A stretch of 64,000 nt of DNA, taken from positions 124,001 to 188,000 of the forward strand of contig NZ_VFAC01000001.1 of NCBI RefSeq assembly GCF_007644105.1, in the 5' to 3' direction. Position 1 is the first letter of the stretch, and the number at the start of each line of letters is the position of its first letter. Below, piece after piece: positions 43,263 to 52,169 of the stretch. The DNA comes from Elioraea rosea. Its GTDB lineage: Bacteria > Pseudomonadota > Alphaproteobacteria > Acetobacterales > Acetobacteraceae. A program made the position numbers and the translations under genes. The notes beneath the pieces are model-generated. The model was given only the letters and a program-made list of their open reading frames with translations. It did no database searches and was not told where the DNA came from.

Positions 43263-44912
43263 ATGCCCGAAATCGACCCCGTGACCATCTCCGTCGTGCG
43301 CCACAGGCTGCACGCCATCGTCGAGGAGATGGGCGAGGCGATGCTGCGCACCTCCTACTCGCAGATCCTCAACTCGAGCCGCGACTTCTCCACAGCGCTC
43401 ACCGATGCCGAGGGGCGCCTGATCGCGCAGGCCGAGCATGTGCCGATCCATGTCGGCGCGCTTCCCTGGGCGGTGCGCTCGGTGCACGACTACTTCCGCG
43501 GCCGGATCAATCCCGGCGACGTCTATCTGCTGAACGATCCCTATCGCGGCGGCAACCACCTGCCCGACCTCACCGCCTTCGTGCCGGTGTTCGACGGCGA
43601 CCGGCTGGCCTTCTGGGCGATCAACCGCTCGCACCAGAGCGACATCGGCGGCGCGACGCACGGCGCCTACAACCCCGGTGCAACCGAGATCTGGCAGGAG
43701 GGGATCCGTGTCCCGCCGCTGCGGCTCTACGATCGCGGCGAACTGCGCGACGACGTTGCGGAACTGCTTGCGCTCAACGTCCGCCACCCGCGCGACTTCC
43801 GGGGAGATCTCGCGGCGATGATCGGCTCGGCGCGCGTCGGCGAGAGGCGGCTCGGCGCGCTGCTCGCGGAGTTCGGCTCGGAGGCGACGCATGCGGCGAT
43901 CGAGGCGGTGCTCGACGGCGCAGAGCGGCAGGTGCGCGCCGTCATCGCGTCCTGGCCCGACGGCGTCTATCGCGGCGAGGCGATGATCGACGATGACGGG
44001 CACCGCTTCCGCGACATCCACATCCGCGCGACGGTGACGAAGACGGGAAGCGACCTCGTCGTCGATCTCTCCGACAGCCACGAGGAGGTCGACGGCTTCA
44101 TCAACTCCGCCTACGCCAATACCTGCTCGGCCGTCCTCGTCGCCCTCTCCTACCTGATCGACCCCGAGACGCCGAAGAACGACGGTGCCTTCCGGCCGGT
44201 GCGGATCGTCACCCGCGAGGGAACGATCTGCCACCCACGGCCAGGCAAGCCGGTGACGTTGTCGACCAATTGCAGCGGCCAGGAGATCATCGAGGCGGTG
44301 ATCAAGGCGCTTGCGCCCGCCTGCCCGGACCGGGCGATGGCAGGCTGGGGACGACGCTTCCGCATCGCCATCCAGGGGCGCGACCCGCGGCGCAACCGCC
44401 CCTTCATCTGGCACCTGTTCCAGGCGCGGCCGGGCGGCGGCGCCTCGCCCGCGGGCGATGGCTGGCCGGGCGCGGGGGAGTGGCAGGCTGCGGGCGGTAT
44501 CAAGTTCGGCTCGATCGAGGTCGCCGAGGTGCGCTTCCCCCTCTACTTCCTGCGCCACCAGTTCCGCCCCGACAGCGGCGGGGACGGTCGCTTCCGCGGC
44601 GGTCCGGGCGGCGATCTCGCCTTCGCCGTCGAGGTGGCCGAGCCGGCCGTAGCAAACACGGCGGGGGACGGGGTGAAGTACGGCGCCTGTGGAATCGCCG
44701 GCGGGCGCGACGGCGCGCCGCATCGCTACGTGCTTCGCTCGGGCGATGAGGTCCGCGTGTTGAAGACGAAGGAGGTCGGCATCGTCATCCACCCCGGCGA
44801 CATCATCGAGGCGCGCTCGGGCGGCGGAGGCGGCTGGGGACCGCCTGGCGAACGGAGCGCGGAGGAACGCGCGCGCGACCGCCGCCTCGGCTTCGTCACG
44901 GGCGAGGCCTGA
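43263..44912 (+). CDS. Hydantoinase B/oxoprolinase family protein
   Basis: A 549-residue HyuB-type subunit. It works with the A subunit to hydrolyse a cyclic amide or carboxylate an analogue (hydantoins, oxoproline, acetophenone or acetone-type substrates), ATP-dependent in most members. Conserved stretches are RLHAIVEEMGEAMLRTSYS, SRDFSTALTDAEGRLIAQAEH, the GDVYLLNDPYRGGNHLPDL block, and GGGGGWGPP at the C-terminus. Start at 43263 follows AAGGACAG. It ends six bases before the A-subunit gene. Confidence 0.94.
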   Translation: MPEIDPVTISVVRHRLHAIVEEMGEAMLRTSYSQILNSSRDFSTALTDAEGRLIAQAEHVPIHVGALPWAVRSVHDYFRGRINPGDVYLLNDPYRGGNHLPDLTAFVPVFDGDRLAFWAINRSHQSDIGGATHGAYNPGATEIWQEGIRVPPLRLYDRGELRDDVAELLALNVRHPRDFRGDLAAMIGSARVGERRLGALLAEFGSEATHAAIEAVLDGAERQVRAVIASWPDGVYRGEAMIDDDGHRFRDIHIRATVTKTGSDLVVDLSDSHEEVDGFINSAYANTCSAVLVALSYLIDPETPKNDGAFRPVRIVTREGTICHPRPGKPVTLSTNCSGQEIIEAVIKALAPACPDRAMAGWGRRFRIAIQGRDPRRNRPFIWHLFQARPGGGASPAGDGWPGAGEWQAAGGIKFGSIEVAEVRFPLYFLRHQFRPDSGGDGRFRGGPGGDLAFAVEVAEPAVANTAGDGVKYGACGIAGGRDGAPHRYVLRSGDEVRVLKTKEVGIVIHPGDIIEARSGGGGGWGPPGERSAEERARDRRLGFVTGEA

Positions 44913-44917
44913 GCGCG

Positions 44918-46963
44918 ATGGCGTATCGTATAGGAATCGATGTCGGCGGCACCTTCACCGACCTCGTCGCGGTCGACGATGCAGGGCGCGTCGTGCACGC
45001 GAAATCCCCCTCCACGCCCGAGGACCAGTCGCTCGGCGTGATGGAGGGGCTCGGCCTTCTCGCCACCGAGCTCGGCCTCTCGCGCGAAGCGATGCTTGCC
45101 GAAACGGACCGTATCGTCCACGGCACGACGGTCGCGACCAACGCGCTTCTCGAGCGCAAGGGTGCGACGGTCGGCCTGCTCGCGACGGAGGGCCACGCCG
45201 ACATCCTCGAGATGCGCGAGGGGCTGAAGGAGGACCGCTACAACCTGCGGCTTCCCCCGCCCGAGCCGCTCGTGCCGCGCGACCGCCGGCTCGGCGTGAC
45301 CGAACGGATGCGCCATGACGGCCACGTCGCCATCCCGCTCGACCGCGCCTCGCTCGACCGCGCCATCGCGCGGCTAAGGGAGGAGGGCGTGGGGTCGGTC
45401 GCTGTCTGCTACCTGCATGCGTGGCGCGACGGGGCGCATGAGCGCGCCTCGGCAGAGGCCGTCCGCGCGGCGCTGCCTGGCTGCTACGTCTCGCTCTCCT
45501 CCGAGGTGCTGCCGGAGATCAAGGAGTACGAGCGCACCTGCACGACGGTGGTCAACGCCTATGTCGGCCCCGCGCTCGAACGCTACCTGACGCGGCTCGA
45601 GGCGCGGCTCGCAGAAGCGGGTTTCGCAGGACCGCTGCTGATAATCCAGTCGCATGGCGGGGTCGCCACCGTTGCCGATGCGGTTCGGCTCGCGGCCGGC
45701 GCGGTGCTTTCCGGCCCCGCGGGCGGCGTCGCCGGCGCGCGCCACGTCGCGCGACTCTCCGGCATCGCCAACCTCATCCCCTTCGACATGGGCGGCACGA
45801 GCACAGACATCTCGCTGATCACCGAAGGCGAGGCGGCGATCTCGTCCGACCGCAAGCTCGCCGGCCAGCGCGTCGGCCTGCAGAGCCTCGACATCGTCTC
45901 GATCGGCGCGGGCGGCGGCTCGATCGCACGCGTCGATGCGGGTGGCGTGCTGCATGTCGGCCCGGAGAGCGCGGGCGCGATGCCGGGCCCCGCCTGCTAC
46001 GGCCGCGGCGGCGAGGCGGCGACCGTGACGGATGCCAATCTCGTCCTCGGCTATCTCGATGCCGCCGGCTTCATGGGCGGCCGGTCGCGGCTCGATCTCG
46101 CCGCGGCGGAGGTTGCCGTCGATCGCGTCGCCGCCGCGCTCGGCCTCGGCCGCATGGCGGCGGCGGAGGGCATCCACCGCGTCGTCAACACGCGCATGGC
46201 AGAAGGCGTGCGGCTAGCCTCCGTCCGGCGGGGCATCGACCCGCGCCGCTTCGCGCTTCTCTCCTTCGGCGGCGCGGCGGGATTGCACATCACCGACATC
46301 GCGCGCCAACTCGGCCTCACGCGCGTCCTCGTGCCGCGGCTCGCCTCGGTGCTTTCGGCCTGGGGCATGCTCGCGACCGACCTGCGCTGCGAGGTCGCGC
46401 GCACCCATATCGGCGATGCGAGCACGCTCGAGGACGAGGCGCTGCGCGCCGTCTATGCCGAGATGGAGCAGGAGGGGCGCGCGCGGCTCGCAGCAGCGCG
46501 CTTCGAGGGCGAGGTGCGCATACGTCGCTCTGCCGACATGCGCTACGGCGAGCAGATCTTCGAGGTGCCGGTCGATCTCGGCACCGTGGAGTGGGACGCG
46601 CCAGGGCTTCGCGCGCGCATGGCCGAAGCGTTCCACGACCGGCATGAGGCGCTCTACACCTATGCGCTGCGCGACCAGGAAGCCGTGCTCGTCAATGCCC
46701 GCGTCGCGGTGATCGGCGTCCTGCCTTCGCTTCCCTCCGAGCCGCCGCGCGGCAGAGACGCGGCCGCCCCTCCGCACGGCACGCGGCGCATCCATCTAGG
46801 CACGGAACAGGAGGTGTCGGTGTTCGGCTTCGACGCGCTCGGCCCGGGGCAGGTGATCGAGGGGCCGGCACTCGTGGAATCGAGCACCACGACGGTGCTG
46901 CTGCGCGAGCGCGACCGCGCGACCGTCACGCCCCTCGGCTGGCTCGACGTGTCGGTGCAGTAG
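44918..46963 (+). CDS. Hydantoinase A/oxoprolinase family protein
   Basis: A 681-residue HyuA-type ATPase subunit. N-terminal phosphate-binding motif GIDVGGTFTDLVAVD (7-21), HGTTVATNALLERKGA, then FDMGGTSTDISLI, SIGAGGGSIARVD and the C-terminal GPALVESSTTTVLL. It forms the enzyme with the upstream B subunit. The order B-then-A is less common than A-B but well known. The facing TRAP transporter (46977-49876) may import the substrate, since both units end within 14 bases of each other. Confidence 0.95.
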   Translation: MAYRIGIDVGGTFTDLVAVDDAGRVVHAKSPSTPEDQSLGVMEGLGLLATELGLSREAMLAETDRIVHGTTVATNALLERKGATVGLLATEGHADILEMREGLKEDRYNLRLPPPEPLVPRDRRLGVTERMRHDGHVAIPLDRASLDRAIARLREEGVGSVAVCYLHAWRDGAHERASAEAVRAALPGCYVSLSSEVLPEIKEYERTCTTVVNAYVGPALERYLTRLEARLAEAGFAGPLLIIQSHGGVATVADAVRLAAGAVLSGPAGGVAGARHVARLSGIANLIPFDMGGTSTDISLITEGEAAISSDRKLAGQRVGLQSLDIVSIGAGGGSIARVDAGGVLHVGPESAGAMPGPACYGRGGEAATVTDANLVLGYLDAAGFMGGRSRLDLAAAEVAVDRVAAALGLGRMAAAEGIHRVVNTRMAEGVRLASVRRGIDPRRFALLSFGGAAGLHITDIARQLGLTRVLVPRLASVLSAWGMLATDLRCEVARTHIGDASTLEDEALRAVYAEMEQEGRARLAAARFEGEVRIRRSADMRYGEQIFEVPVDLGTVEWDAPGLRARMAEAFHDRHEALYTYALRDQEAVLVNARVAVIGVLPSLPSEPPRGRDAAAPPHGTRRIHLGTEQEVSVFGFDALGPGQVIEGPALVESSTTTVLLRERDRATVTPLGWLDVSVQ

Positions 46964-46976
46964 CGGCCGCAGTGCC

Positions 46977-48275
46977 TCAGTAGCCGGCGACGCGGGGCAG
47001 CCACAGCGCGATGTCGGGGGCGGCGATGATCAGCACGATGCCGAGCGCGAGCATCGCCATGTAGGGGATCGCCGCCATGTTCACCTCCGACAGCGGCGCG
47101 CCCGTGATCGCCTTGATGACGACGAGGTTCAGCGCGACGGGAGGCGAGATGAGCGCGAGCTCGAGGTTCAGCGTCAGCAGCACGCCGTACCACACCTTGT
47201 CGATGGCGAGCGCGTCGAGCACGGGAAGGATCGCTGGCGTGGTGAGAAGAATGATCGAGAAGCTCTCGAGGATCAGCCCAAGCAGGAACAGGAGCACCGC
47301 CATGGCGAGAAGGAAGCCGGTGCGGCCGAGGCCCATATCGACGATGAGCTGCGTCAGCTCCTGCGGCGCGTTCAGCTTCGTCAGCATGTAGCCGTAGAGC
47401 GAGGCGCCGATGATGATCATGAACAGCATCGCCGTCGTGCGCGTCGCGTCCGAGATGCCGTCCCACAGCGCCGTGACGGTCATCTGCCGGTAGACGAACA
47501 CGGCGATGGCGAGCGCCCAGAGTGCGCCGGTCCCTGCCGCCTCGGTCGGCGTGAAGATGCCGAAGTAGATTCCGCCTAGAACGAAGGGCGGAAGCGTCAG
47601 CGCCCAGAAGCTCTTGCGAATGGCGGTGGCCATCTCCCGGAACGAGGCACGCTCGAGCTGCCGCGAAGCACCCGCCTCGTCCGTCGCGACGGGCCTTCCC
47701 TCCGTCGCCATGCAGTAGGCCGCGAACATCGCCGCCATCATGAGCCCAGGCACGACGCCGGCGGCGAACAGCGCGCCGACCGACGCCTCGGTGACATAGG
47801 CGTAGAGAACCATCGGAGCCGAGGGCGGGATGAGGATGCCGAGCGTTCCGCCACCGGCGACGACGCCGAACGCACCCTTCCGCGAATAGCCGTAGCGCAG
47901 CATCTGCGGGATCGCGACCTTGCCGATCGTGAGCGCTGTCGCAACGGAGGAGCCGGAGATGGCGGCGAACACGGTGCAGGCAGCGACCGTCGCCACGCCG
48001 ATCCCGCCGCGGATGTGCCGCAGCATGGTGTGGGCGGTGTGGAAGAGGTCATCCACCACCCTGCCGCGCACCATGAAATGCGCCATCAGCATGAAGAGCG
48101 GCACGGCGACGAGAAGGTAGCTGTCGAGCTTGCCGAACACGAACTCGCCGAGGGTCGCGACCGTCCCCTCCGTCGCCCAGAGCACGCCGAGCGAGAGAAG
48201 CGTCATCGCGGCGAACATCGGCACGCCGAGATAGAGGAGGACGAGCAGCCCCGCGAGGGTGGCGAAGAACGTCAT
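46977..48275 (-). CDS. TRAP transporter large permease subunit (DctM type)
   Basis: A 432-residue inner-membrane protein with about 12 helices. DctM hallmarks are GVPMFAAMTLLSLGV, AISGSSVATALTIGKVAIPQML, GGGTLGILIPPSAPMVLYAY and the C-terminal ALISPPVALNLVVIKA. It forms the ion-coupled transport channel. The start at 48275 gives the normal N-terminus. It is the last gene of a DctP-DctQ-DctM operon. Confidence 0.95.
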   Translation of the reverse strand: MTFFATLAGLLVLLYLGVPMFAAMTLLSLGVLWATEGTVATLGEFVFGKLDSYLLVAVPLFMLMAHFMVRGRVVDDLFHTAHTMLRHIRGGIGVATVAACTVFAAISGSSVATALTIGKVAIPQMLRYGYSRKGAFGVVAGGGTLGILIPPSAPMVLYAYVTEASVGALFAAGVVPGLMMAAMFAAYCMATEGRPVATDEAGASRQLERASFREMATAIRKSFWALTLPPFVLGGIYFGIFTPTEAAGTGALWALAIAVFVYRQMTVTALWDGISDATRTTAMLFMIIIGASLYGYMLTKLNAPQELTQLIVDMGLGRTGFLLAMAVLLFLLGLILESFSIILLTTPAILPVLDALAIDKVWYGVLLTLNLELALISPPVALNLVVIKAITGAPLSEVNMAAIPYMAMLALGIVLIIAAPDIALWLPRVAGY

Positions 48276-48288
48276 CGAACCGGAACGC

Positions 48289-48843
48289 TCACTCGCCCGA
48301 GCCGCTCGCGGCAGTGAGGCCCGCCTCGTCGCGCGGGGCAGACCCGCGCGGCTCGCCGCCCGCGAGCAGCACAAGAAGCTGCGCGAGCGAAACGAGAAGC
48401 AGAAGCGCCGCGCCGATCGGAATAAGAAGGTGAAGCCACCAGAGCGGCACGGCCTCGATGTTGGTCGCGATGCCGATCATCCGGCTGAACGAGACCGTCT
48501 CGATCCCCTCCCGCAGGAGGATCGCCGCGACCGCGAGCACGGAAAGCACCGAGAGGATGCGCGCCGCCCGCCTCGCCCCGCCGCGCAGCCGGTTCGTCAC
48601 CACCTCGACGCCGATATGCTCCTCGCGTCGCTGCGTCTCCGCGGCAGCGAGCATGACCAGGGCGACGACGAGCCAGGCAGCGGCATGATCGATCCAGGGT
48701 TGCGGCTGGCCGAGGAAGTAGCGCCAGCCGACCGAGGCGCAGACGAGGGCGAAGCAGACGAGGCCAGCCACCGCCCCGAGCGTCGCGGCGACCCGGGCGA
48801 CAAGGCCGGCGAACCCTTCGAACAGGCGTAGCGCGCGCAGCAC
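48289..48843 (-). CDS. TRAP transporter small permease subunit (DctQ type)
   Basis: A 184-residue membrane protein with four helices, the third ending near LLREGIETVSFSRMIGI and preceding the conserved PLWWLHLLIPIGAALLLL. It begins with GTG at 48843 after AGGGGG. It bridges the large permease and binding protein. The last 20 residues are a soluble tail. Confidence 0.9.
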   Translation of the reverse strand: MLRALRLFEGFAGLVARVAATLGAVAGLVCFALVCASVGWRYFLGQPQPWIDHAAAWLVVALVMLAAAETQRREEHIGVEVVTNRLRGGARRAARILSVLSVLAVAAILLREGIETVSFSRMIGIATNIEAVPLWWLHLLIPIGAALLLLVSLAQLLVLLAGGEPRGSAPRDEAGLTAASGSGE

Positions 48844-48877
48844 GAGCCCCCTCCGCGATGCCGCGCGCGCCCGCCGC

Positions 48878-49876
48878 TCAGGCCTTCAGCGCCTCGAGAA
48901 GTTCGAGGATGCGCGCGCCGCCATCGGGCGCCGCACGCCGGAACGCCTCGATCACCGGCGGCTGCATGGCCGCACGCCACGCCGCCTGCTCCTCAGGCGT
49001 CTGGACGTGGATGGTCATGCCCTTGGCGCGGAGCTCGCCCACCGCGGCGGCCGCCGTCTCCTCGGTCGCCGTCACGGCATCGGCCTCGGCCTTCTTCAGG
49101 CTCGCCTCGAGCGCCGACCGGGCCGGGGCGGGCAGCCCGTCCCAGAAGCGCGGGTTGACGTAGACCTGCGTGAAGACGCCGAAGAACGGCGTGACGGTGC
49201 CGAACTTCTGCACCTCGTAGAAACGTCGGCTGACGGCTGCGGACACGTCCGTCAGGCCTGCGTCGAGCACGCCCGACTGGAGCGCGCCGACGACCTCGGG
49301 CGCGGGCGTCGCCGCCGGGGCGGCGCCGACGGCACGGAGGCCCGTGTCGATCAGCGGGTTGATGCCGCGGATCTTCAGCCCCTGGAAGTCGGCGAGCTGG
49401 ATGATCGGGCGGCGGCCGGAGGTGAAGATCGAGGTGCGCGTGGTGAAGAGCCAGGCGACGGAGCGCACGGCGCGCCTTGCCGTCGCCTCGTCAAGGAACT
49501 TCGCAGCGTCGGAGCCGGGGAACTTCTTGATGCGCTCGAGCTCGGTGAACAGGAACGGGATGGTCGGCGCGCTCATCTCGGGGATGGTGTTGCCCCAGGT
49601 GAAGTTGGTGGCCACCGCCGCCTCGAAGGCGCCGCGCGCCACGCCGGGGAAGTTCTCCGCCACCTTGGCGAGCTGCTCGGCCGGGAACACCTGCACCGTG
49701 ACGCCCGCTCCCTTGGCGTTGACGTCCTCGGCGAAGGCGGCGAGCACCTTCGCGATGTGGTGGCCAGGGGGATACTGATGCGAGAGCCGCATCTGCGCCC
49801 CCTGGGCGCGGAGCGTCGTCGGCGCCGCGAGGGCCGCGATGCCGGTTGCGAGAATGGTGCGGCGTGTGGCGCGCAT
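48878..49876 (-). CDS. TRAP transporter solute-binding protein (DctP type)
   Basis: A 332-residue periplasmic receptor with a Tat/Sec-like signal (MRATRRTILATGIAALAAPT). DctP features are LSHQYPPGHHIAKVLAAFAE, VQVFPAEQLAK, the ADFQGLKIRGIN segment with the conserved Arg that grips the ligand carboxylate, and QVYVNPRFWDGL. First gene of the leftward TRAP operon facing the hydantoinase genes. Ligand probably a carboxylate; not further predictable. The 299-base gap up to 50175 holds promoter-type AT-rich sequence at 50085-50165 only. Confidence 0.93.
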   Translation of the reverse strand: MRATRRTILATGIAALAAPTTLRAQGAQMRLSHQYPPGHHIAKVLAAFAEDVNAKGAGVTVQVFPAEQLAKVAENFPGVARGAFEAAVATNFTWGNTIPEMSAPTIPFLFTELERIKKFPGSDAAKFLDEATARRAVRSVAWLFTTRTSIFTSGRRPIIQLADFQGLKIRGINPLIDTGLRAVGAAPAATPAPEVVGALQSGVLDAGLTDVSAAVSRRFYEVQKFGTVTPFFGVFTQVYVNPRFWDGLPAPARSALEASLKKAEADAVTATEETAAAAVGELRAKGMTIHVQTPEEQAAWRAAMQPPVIEAFRRAAPDGGARILELLEALKA

Positions 49877-50175
49877 GGATTGGTCCTCCCAGATCGACGG
49901 GCGACGCTTACGGCGCGCTGGCCCGAGGGTCAATCGTGGCCAGGGTCGGCCCCGGCGCCCTGCACCCTGGCCCTGGGTCCCGGCCCTTGGCTCCTCCCGC
50001 GAGGCGGAAGAAGCCGCTGCCCCGTGGATGCGAGGCGACACACGCGTGCCGCTGTGCCGGACCTCGACCCACTACCGGAGGATGATTATTGCTACTCAAT
50101 CTCGCGTTTGTAGACGATGCGTTGCATTTTCGATATCATTCAATAACCACGCTGACATCGAGGGGGCCAGCGACA

Positions 50176-50754
50176 GTGAACAGGTCATTGAGCATGGTTG
50201 GCGCGGCGCTGATCGCTGCATCCGTTGCGGGGGCGGCGCACGCGAGCTTCCTTGGCAAGGAGATGGAAGCGACCTATCGGTTTCCGGACGTCGGCACGGT
50301 GTATGGGTTCGCGACGTGGTCACCGCCGACATTCACGGTTGGCGCAGGGATCGAAACGACCGGCAACGTCGAGAACGTGACCTCGCTGGTGACCGATTTC
50401 TCGGACACGTCGCTGCTGATCTCATTCGAAACGGTGCTGACCAACCCGACATGGAACGGTTCCGCGTTCAACGGGCCGGTGTTCAGCCTCACCAGCGGCA
50501 CGCTCGGCATCGTTTCCGCAAGCGTCGACGGTGCGACGACGATGCCAGGCTTCGACGACGGTCGCGTCACGTTCACCGACACGGACATCCGGCTGGATTG
50601 GAACGGCCTCTCCTATGTCGACGGCACGACGATCGCCATCAGCTTCACCTTCAACGGCACGGCGGTGCCCGAACCGGGAGCGCTGGCCCTGCTCGCCTTC
50701 GCCATCGGCGGCCTGATCGTCGCATCGCGCCGAGCGGCACCTGCGAGGGCATGA
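50176..50754 (+). CDS. Second PEP-CTERM sorting domain protein
   Basis: A 192-residue secreted protein. From the GTG at 50176 the signal peptide is NRSLSMVGAALIAASVAGAA ending HA; an ATG at 50194 is an alternative. The mature part is Thr/Ser/Gly-rich with beta-strand character and no enzyme motif. The C-terminus AVPEPGALALLAFAIGGLIV plus ASRRAAPARA is a PEP-CTERM variant. AGGGGG precedes the GTG. The upstream 90 bases are unusually AT-rich for this genome and probably hold the promoter. Together with the 40.2 kb gene it implies an exosortase elsewhere in the genome. Confidence 0.8.
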   Translation: MNRSLSMVGAALIAASVAGAAHASFLGKEMEATYRFPDVGTVYGFATWSPPTFTVGAGIETTGNVENVTSLVTDFSDTSLLISFETVLTNPTWNGSAFNGPVFSLTSGTLGIVSASVDGATTMPGFDDGRVTFTDTDIRLDWNGLSYVDGTTIAISFTFNGTAVPEPGALALLAFAIGGLIVASRRAAPARA

Positions 50755-50917
50755 CAGGGCCGCATCAGGGCCTGACGTCCGCCGCGTCAACACGCTGAGC
50801 CTGGCGATCGTGATTGCGTGGGGGCGCCGTGCCGCGCCGGCGTGCCACCGGAGGCCACCGTCAACTCAGTCTCTCCAACGCTGGGCGCAACGTCGTACGC
50901 GTGGAAGAATGCGGCGC

Positions 50918-51607
50918 ATGTGCGGCCGCTACCAGCTCAACCGTCCCCCCGCCGAGATCGCGCGCTGGATGGGCATACGCACCGGCGTGCTGCCGAATGT
51001 CGGCCCCCGCTACAACATCGCGCCGACGCAGACCGCACCCGTGGTGCGCCGCCACCCCGAGACGGGCGAGCGGCATCTCGACCTGCTCCGCTGGGGCCTG
51101 GTTCCGCACTGGGCGAAGGACCCCTCGATCGGGGCGAGGATGATCAACGCGCGGTCGGAGACGATCGCAACCGCGCCTGCCTTCCGCGACAGCTTCCGGT
51201 CCCGCCGCTGCCTCGTTCCGGCGGATGGCTTCTATGAGTGGAAGGGCGAGAAGCCGCCGAAGCAGCCCTATGCGATCGCGCGCGCCGACGGCGGGCCGAT
51301 CGCCTTCGCCGGGCTCTGGACAGGCTGGCGCGACCCGGCGAGCGGCGAGGTGCTGCGAAGCTTCACGATCGCGACGACCGAGGCCAACGCGACGCTGCGC
51401 CCGCTGCACGAGCGCATGCCCGTGATCCTCGGCGAGCAGGACTGGCCGGCCTGGCTCGGCGACACGGAGGCCGGGCCGGACGCGGTGCAGGCCCTGCTTC
51501 GCCCCTGCCCCGACGATTGGCTCCGCTGTTGGCCAGTGTCACGCCGCGTCGGCAACGTGCGGGAGGACGACGCCGGGCTTCTCGAGCCGGTCGAGCCGGC
51601 GGGGTGA
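50918..51607 (+). CDS. SOS-response-associated peptidase (SRAP/YedK/HMCES family)
   Basis: A 229-residue protein that forms a covalent thiazolidine link to abasic sites in single-stranded DNA. Cys2 (MCGRY) is the nucleophile after Met removal, N77-A-R-S-E is the DNA-contact motif, Glu107 is in GFYEWKG and His164 in LHERMPVIL; all catalytic residues are present. The ATG at 50918 is fixed by the need for Cys at position 2. It is transcribed alone. Confidence 0.95.
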   Translation: MCGRYQLNRPPAEIARWMGIRTGVLPNVGPRYNIAPTQTAPVVRRHPETGERHLDLLRWGLVPHWAKDPSIGARMINARSETIATAPAFRDSFRSRRCLVPADGFYEWKGEKPPKQPYAIARADGGPIAFAGLWTGWRDPASGEVLRSFTIATTEANATLRPLHERMPVILGEQDWPAWLGDTEAGPDAVQALLRPCPDDWLRCWPVSRRVGNVREDDAGLLEPVEPAG

Positions 51608-51729
51608 CGCCTAGCTCAGGCTCCGCGGCCTTGCGCGAGATGTCGTTGGGCCAACGGGCCAGGGGCATGATAAAAGCCGTGTAAAGCCCTATATCCGGGG
51701 GAATTGGTGCCAGGGATCAGGAGGGGGGA

Positions 51730-51927
51730 GTGACACCCGACGACTCGACGATGGGCCTCGCCGTCGAGGCATCGAACGCCATCCGCACGGCGGCGACGGC
51801 ACTCAACGAGGCAATCCGGCGCGGCGCACGCCTCGGCGTGACGACGCGGATCGAGATCCAGCAATCCGTCCGGATCGGCGAGGCGCCGCATGACCTCGCC
51901 TATGTCGAGACGACCGTCCGCACGTGA
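51730..51927 (+). CDS. Small conserved-looking hypothetical protein
   Basis: A 65-residue protein starting at a GTG right after AGGAGGGGGGA. It is helical at first (AVEASNAIRTAATALNEAIR) and then beta-like (GVTTRIEIQQSVRIGEAPHD). I do not recognise a family. The strong ribosome-binding site and matching codon use support a real gene. A strong T-run or terminator is not visible before the tRNA gene. Confidence 0.6.
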   Translation: MTPDDSTMGLAVEASNAIRTAATALNEAIRRGARLGVTTRIEIQQSVRIGEAPHDLAYVETTVRT

Positions 51928-52016
51928 CGGCACACGCCGAAGCTACGCTCCGGGCAATCGCGGTTCATCTGAACTCAGGGGGCGCGGGTCAGGACCGATG
52001 GCGTGCCGGCCGGTCC

Positions 52017-52091
52017 TGGTGGGCGCGAGAGGGATCGAACCTCTGACCCCCACCGTGTCAAGGTGGTGCTCTCCCGCTGAGCTACGCGCCC
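52017..52091 (-). tRNA. tRNA-Val (GAC anticodon)
   Basis: Reads GGGCGCGTAGCTCAGCGGGA from 52091, with acceptor stem GGGCGCG/CGCGCCC, D-loop, anticodon stem-loop CCTTGACACGG giving anticodon GAC, and GGTTCGATCC T-arm. The 3' CCA is encoded (52019-52017). No variable-arm extension. It is the only tRNA in the window. Confidence 0.96.
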
Positions 52092-52101
52092 GCCGTCGCC
52101 G

Positions 52102-52130
52102 CCTATAGCCGCCGCACGCGCGGGGTGCAA
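52102..52130 (-). promoter_or_regulatory. Promoter of tRNA-Val
   Basis: On the minus strand TTGCAC (52130-52125) and TATAGG (52107-52102) are separated by 17 bases, and the tRNA starts 11 bases downstream of the -10 box. This is the best-formed promoter in the window. Confidence 0.7.
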
Positions 52131-52169
52131 GGCGGAGCGTGTCATGGCCGGTGACAGCCTTTGCGCGTG

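Noticed and set aside
52017-52091. tRNA-Val as an integration site for a genomic island
   Set aside because: No integrase and no second copy of the tRNA 3' end were seen in the window.
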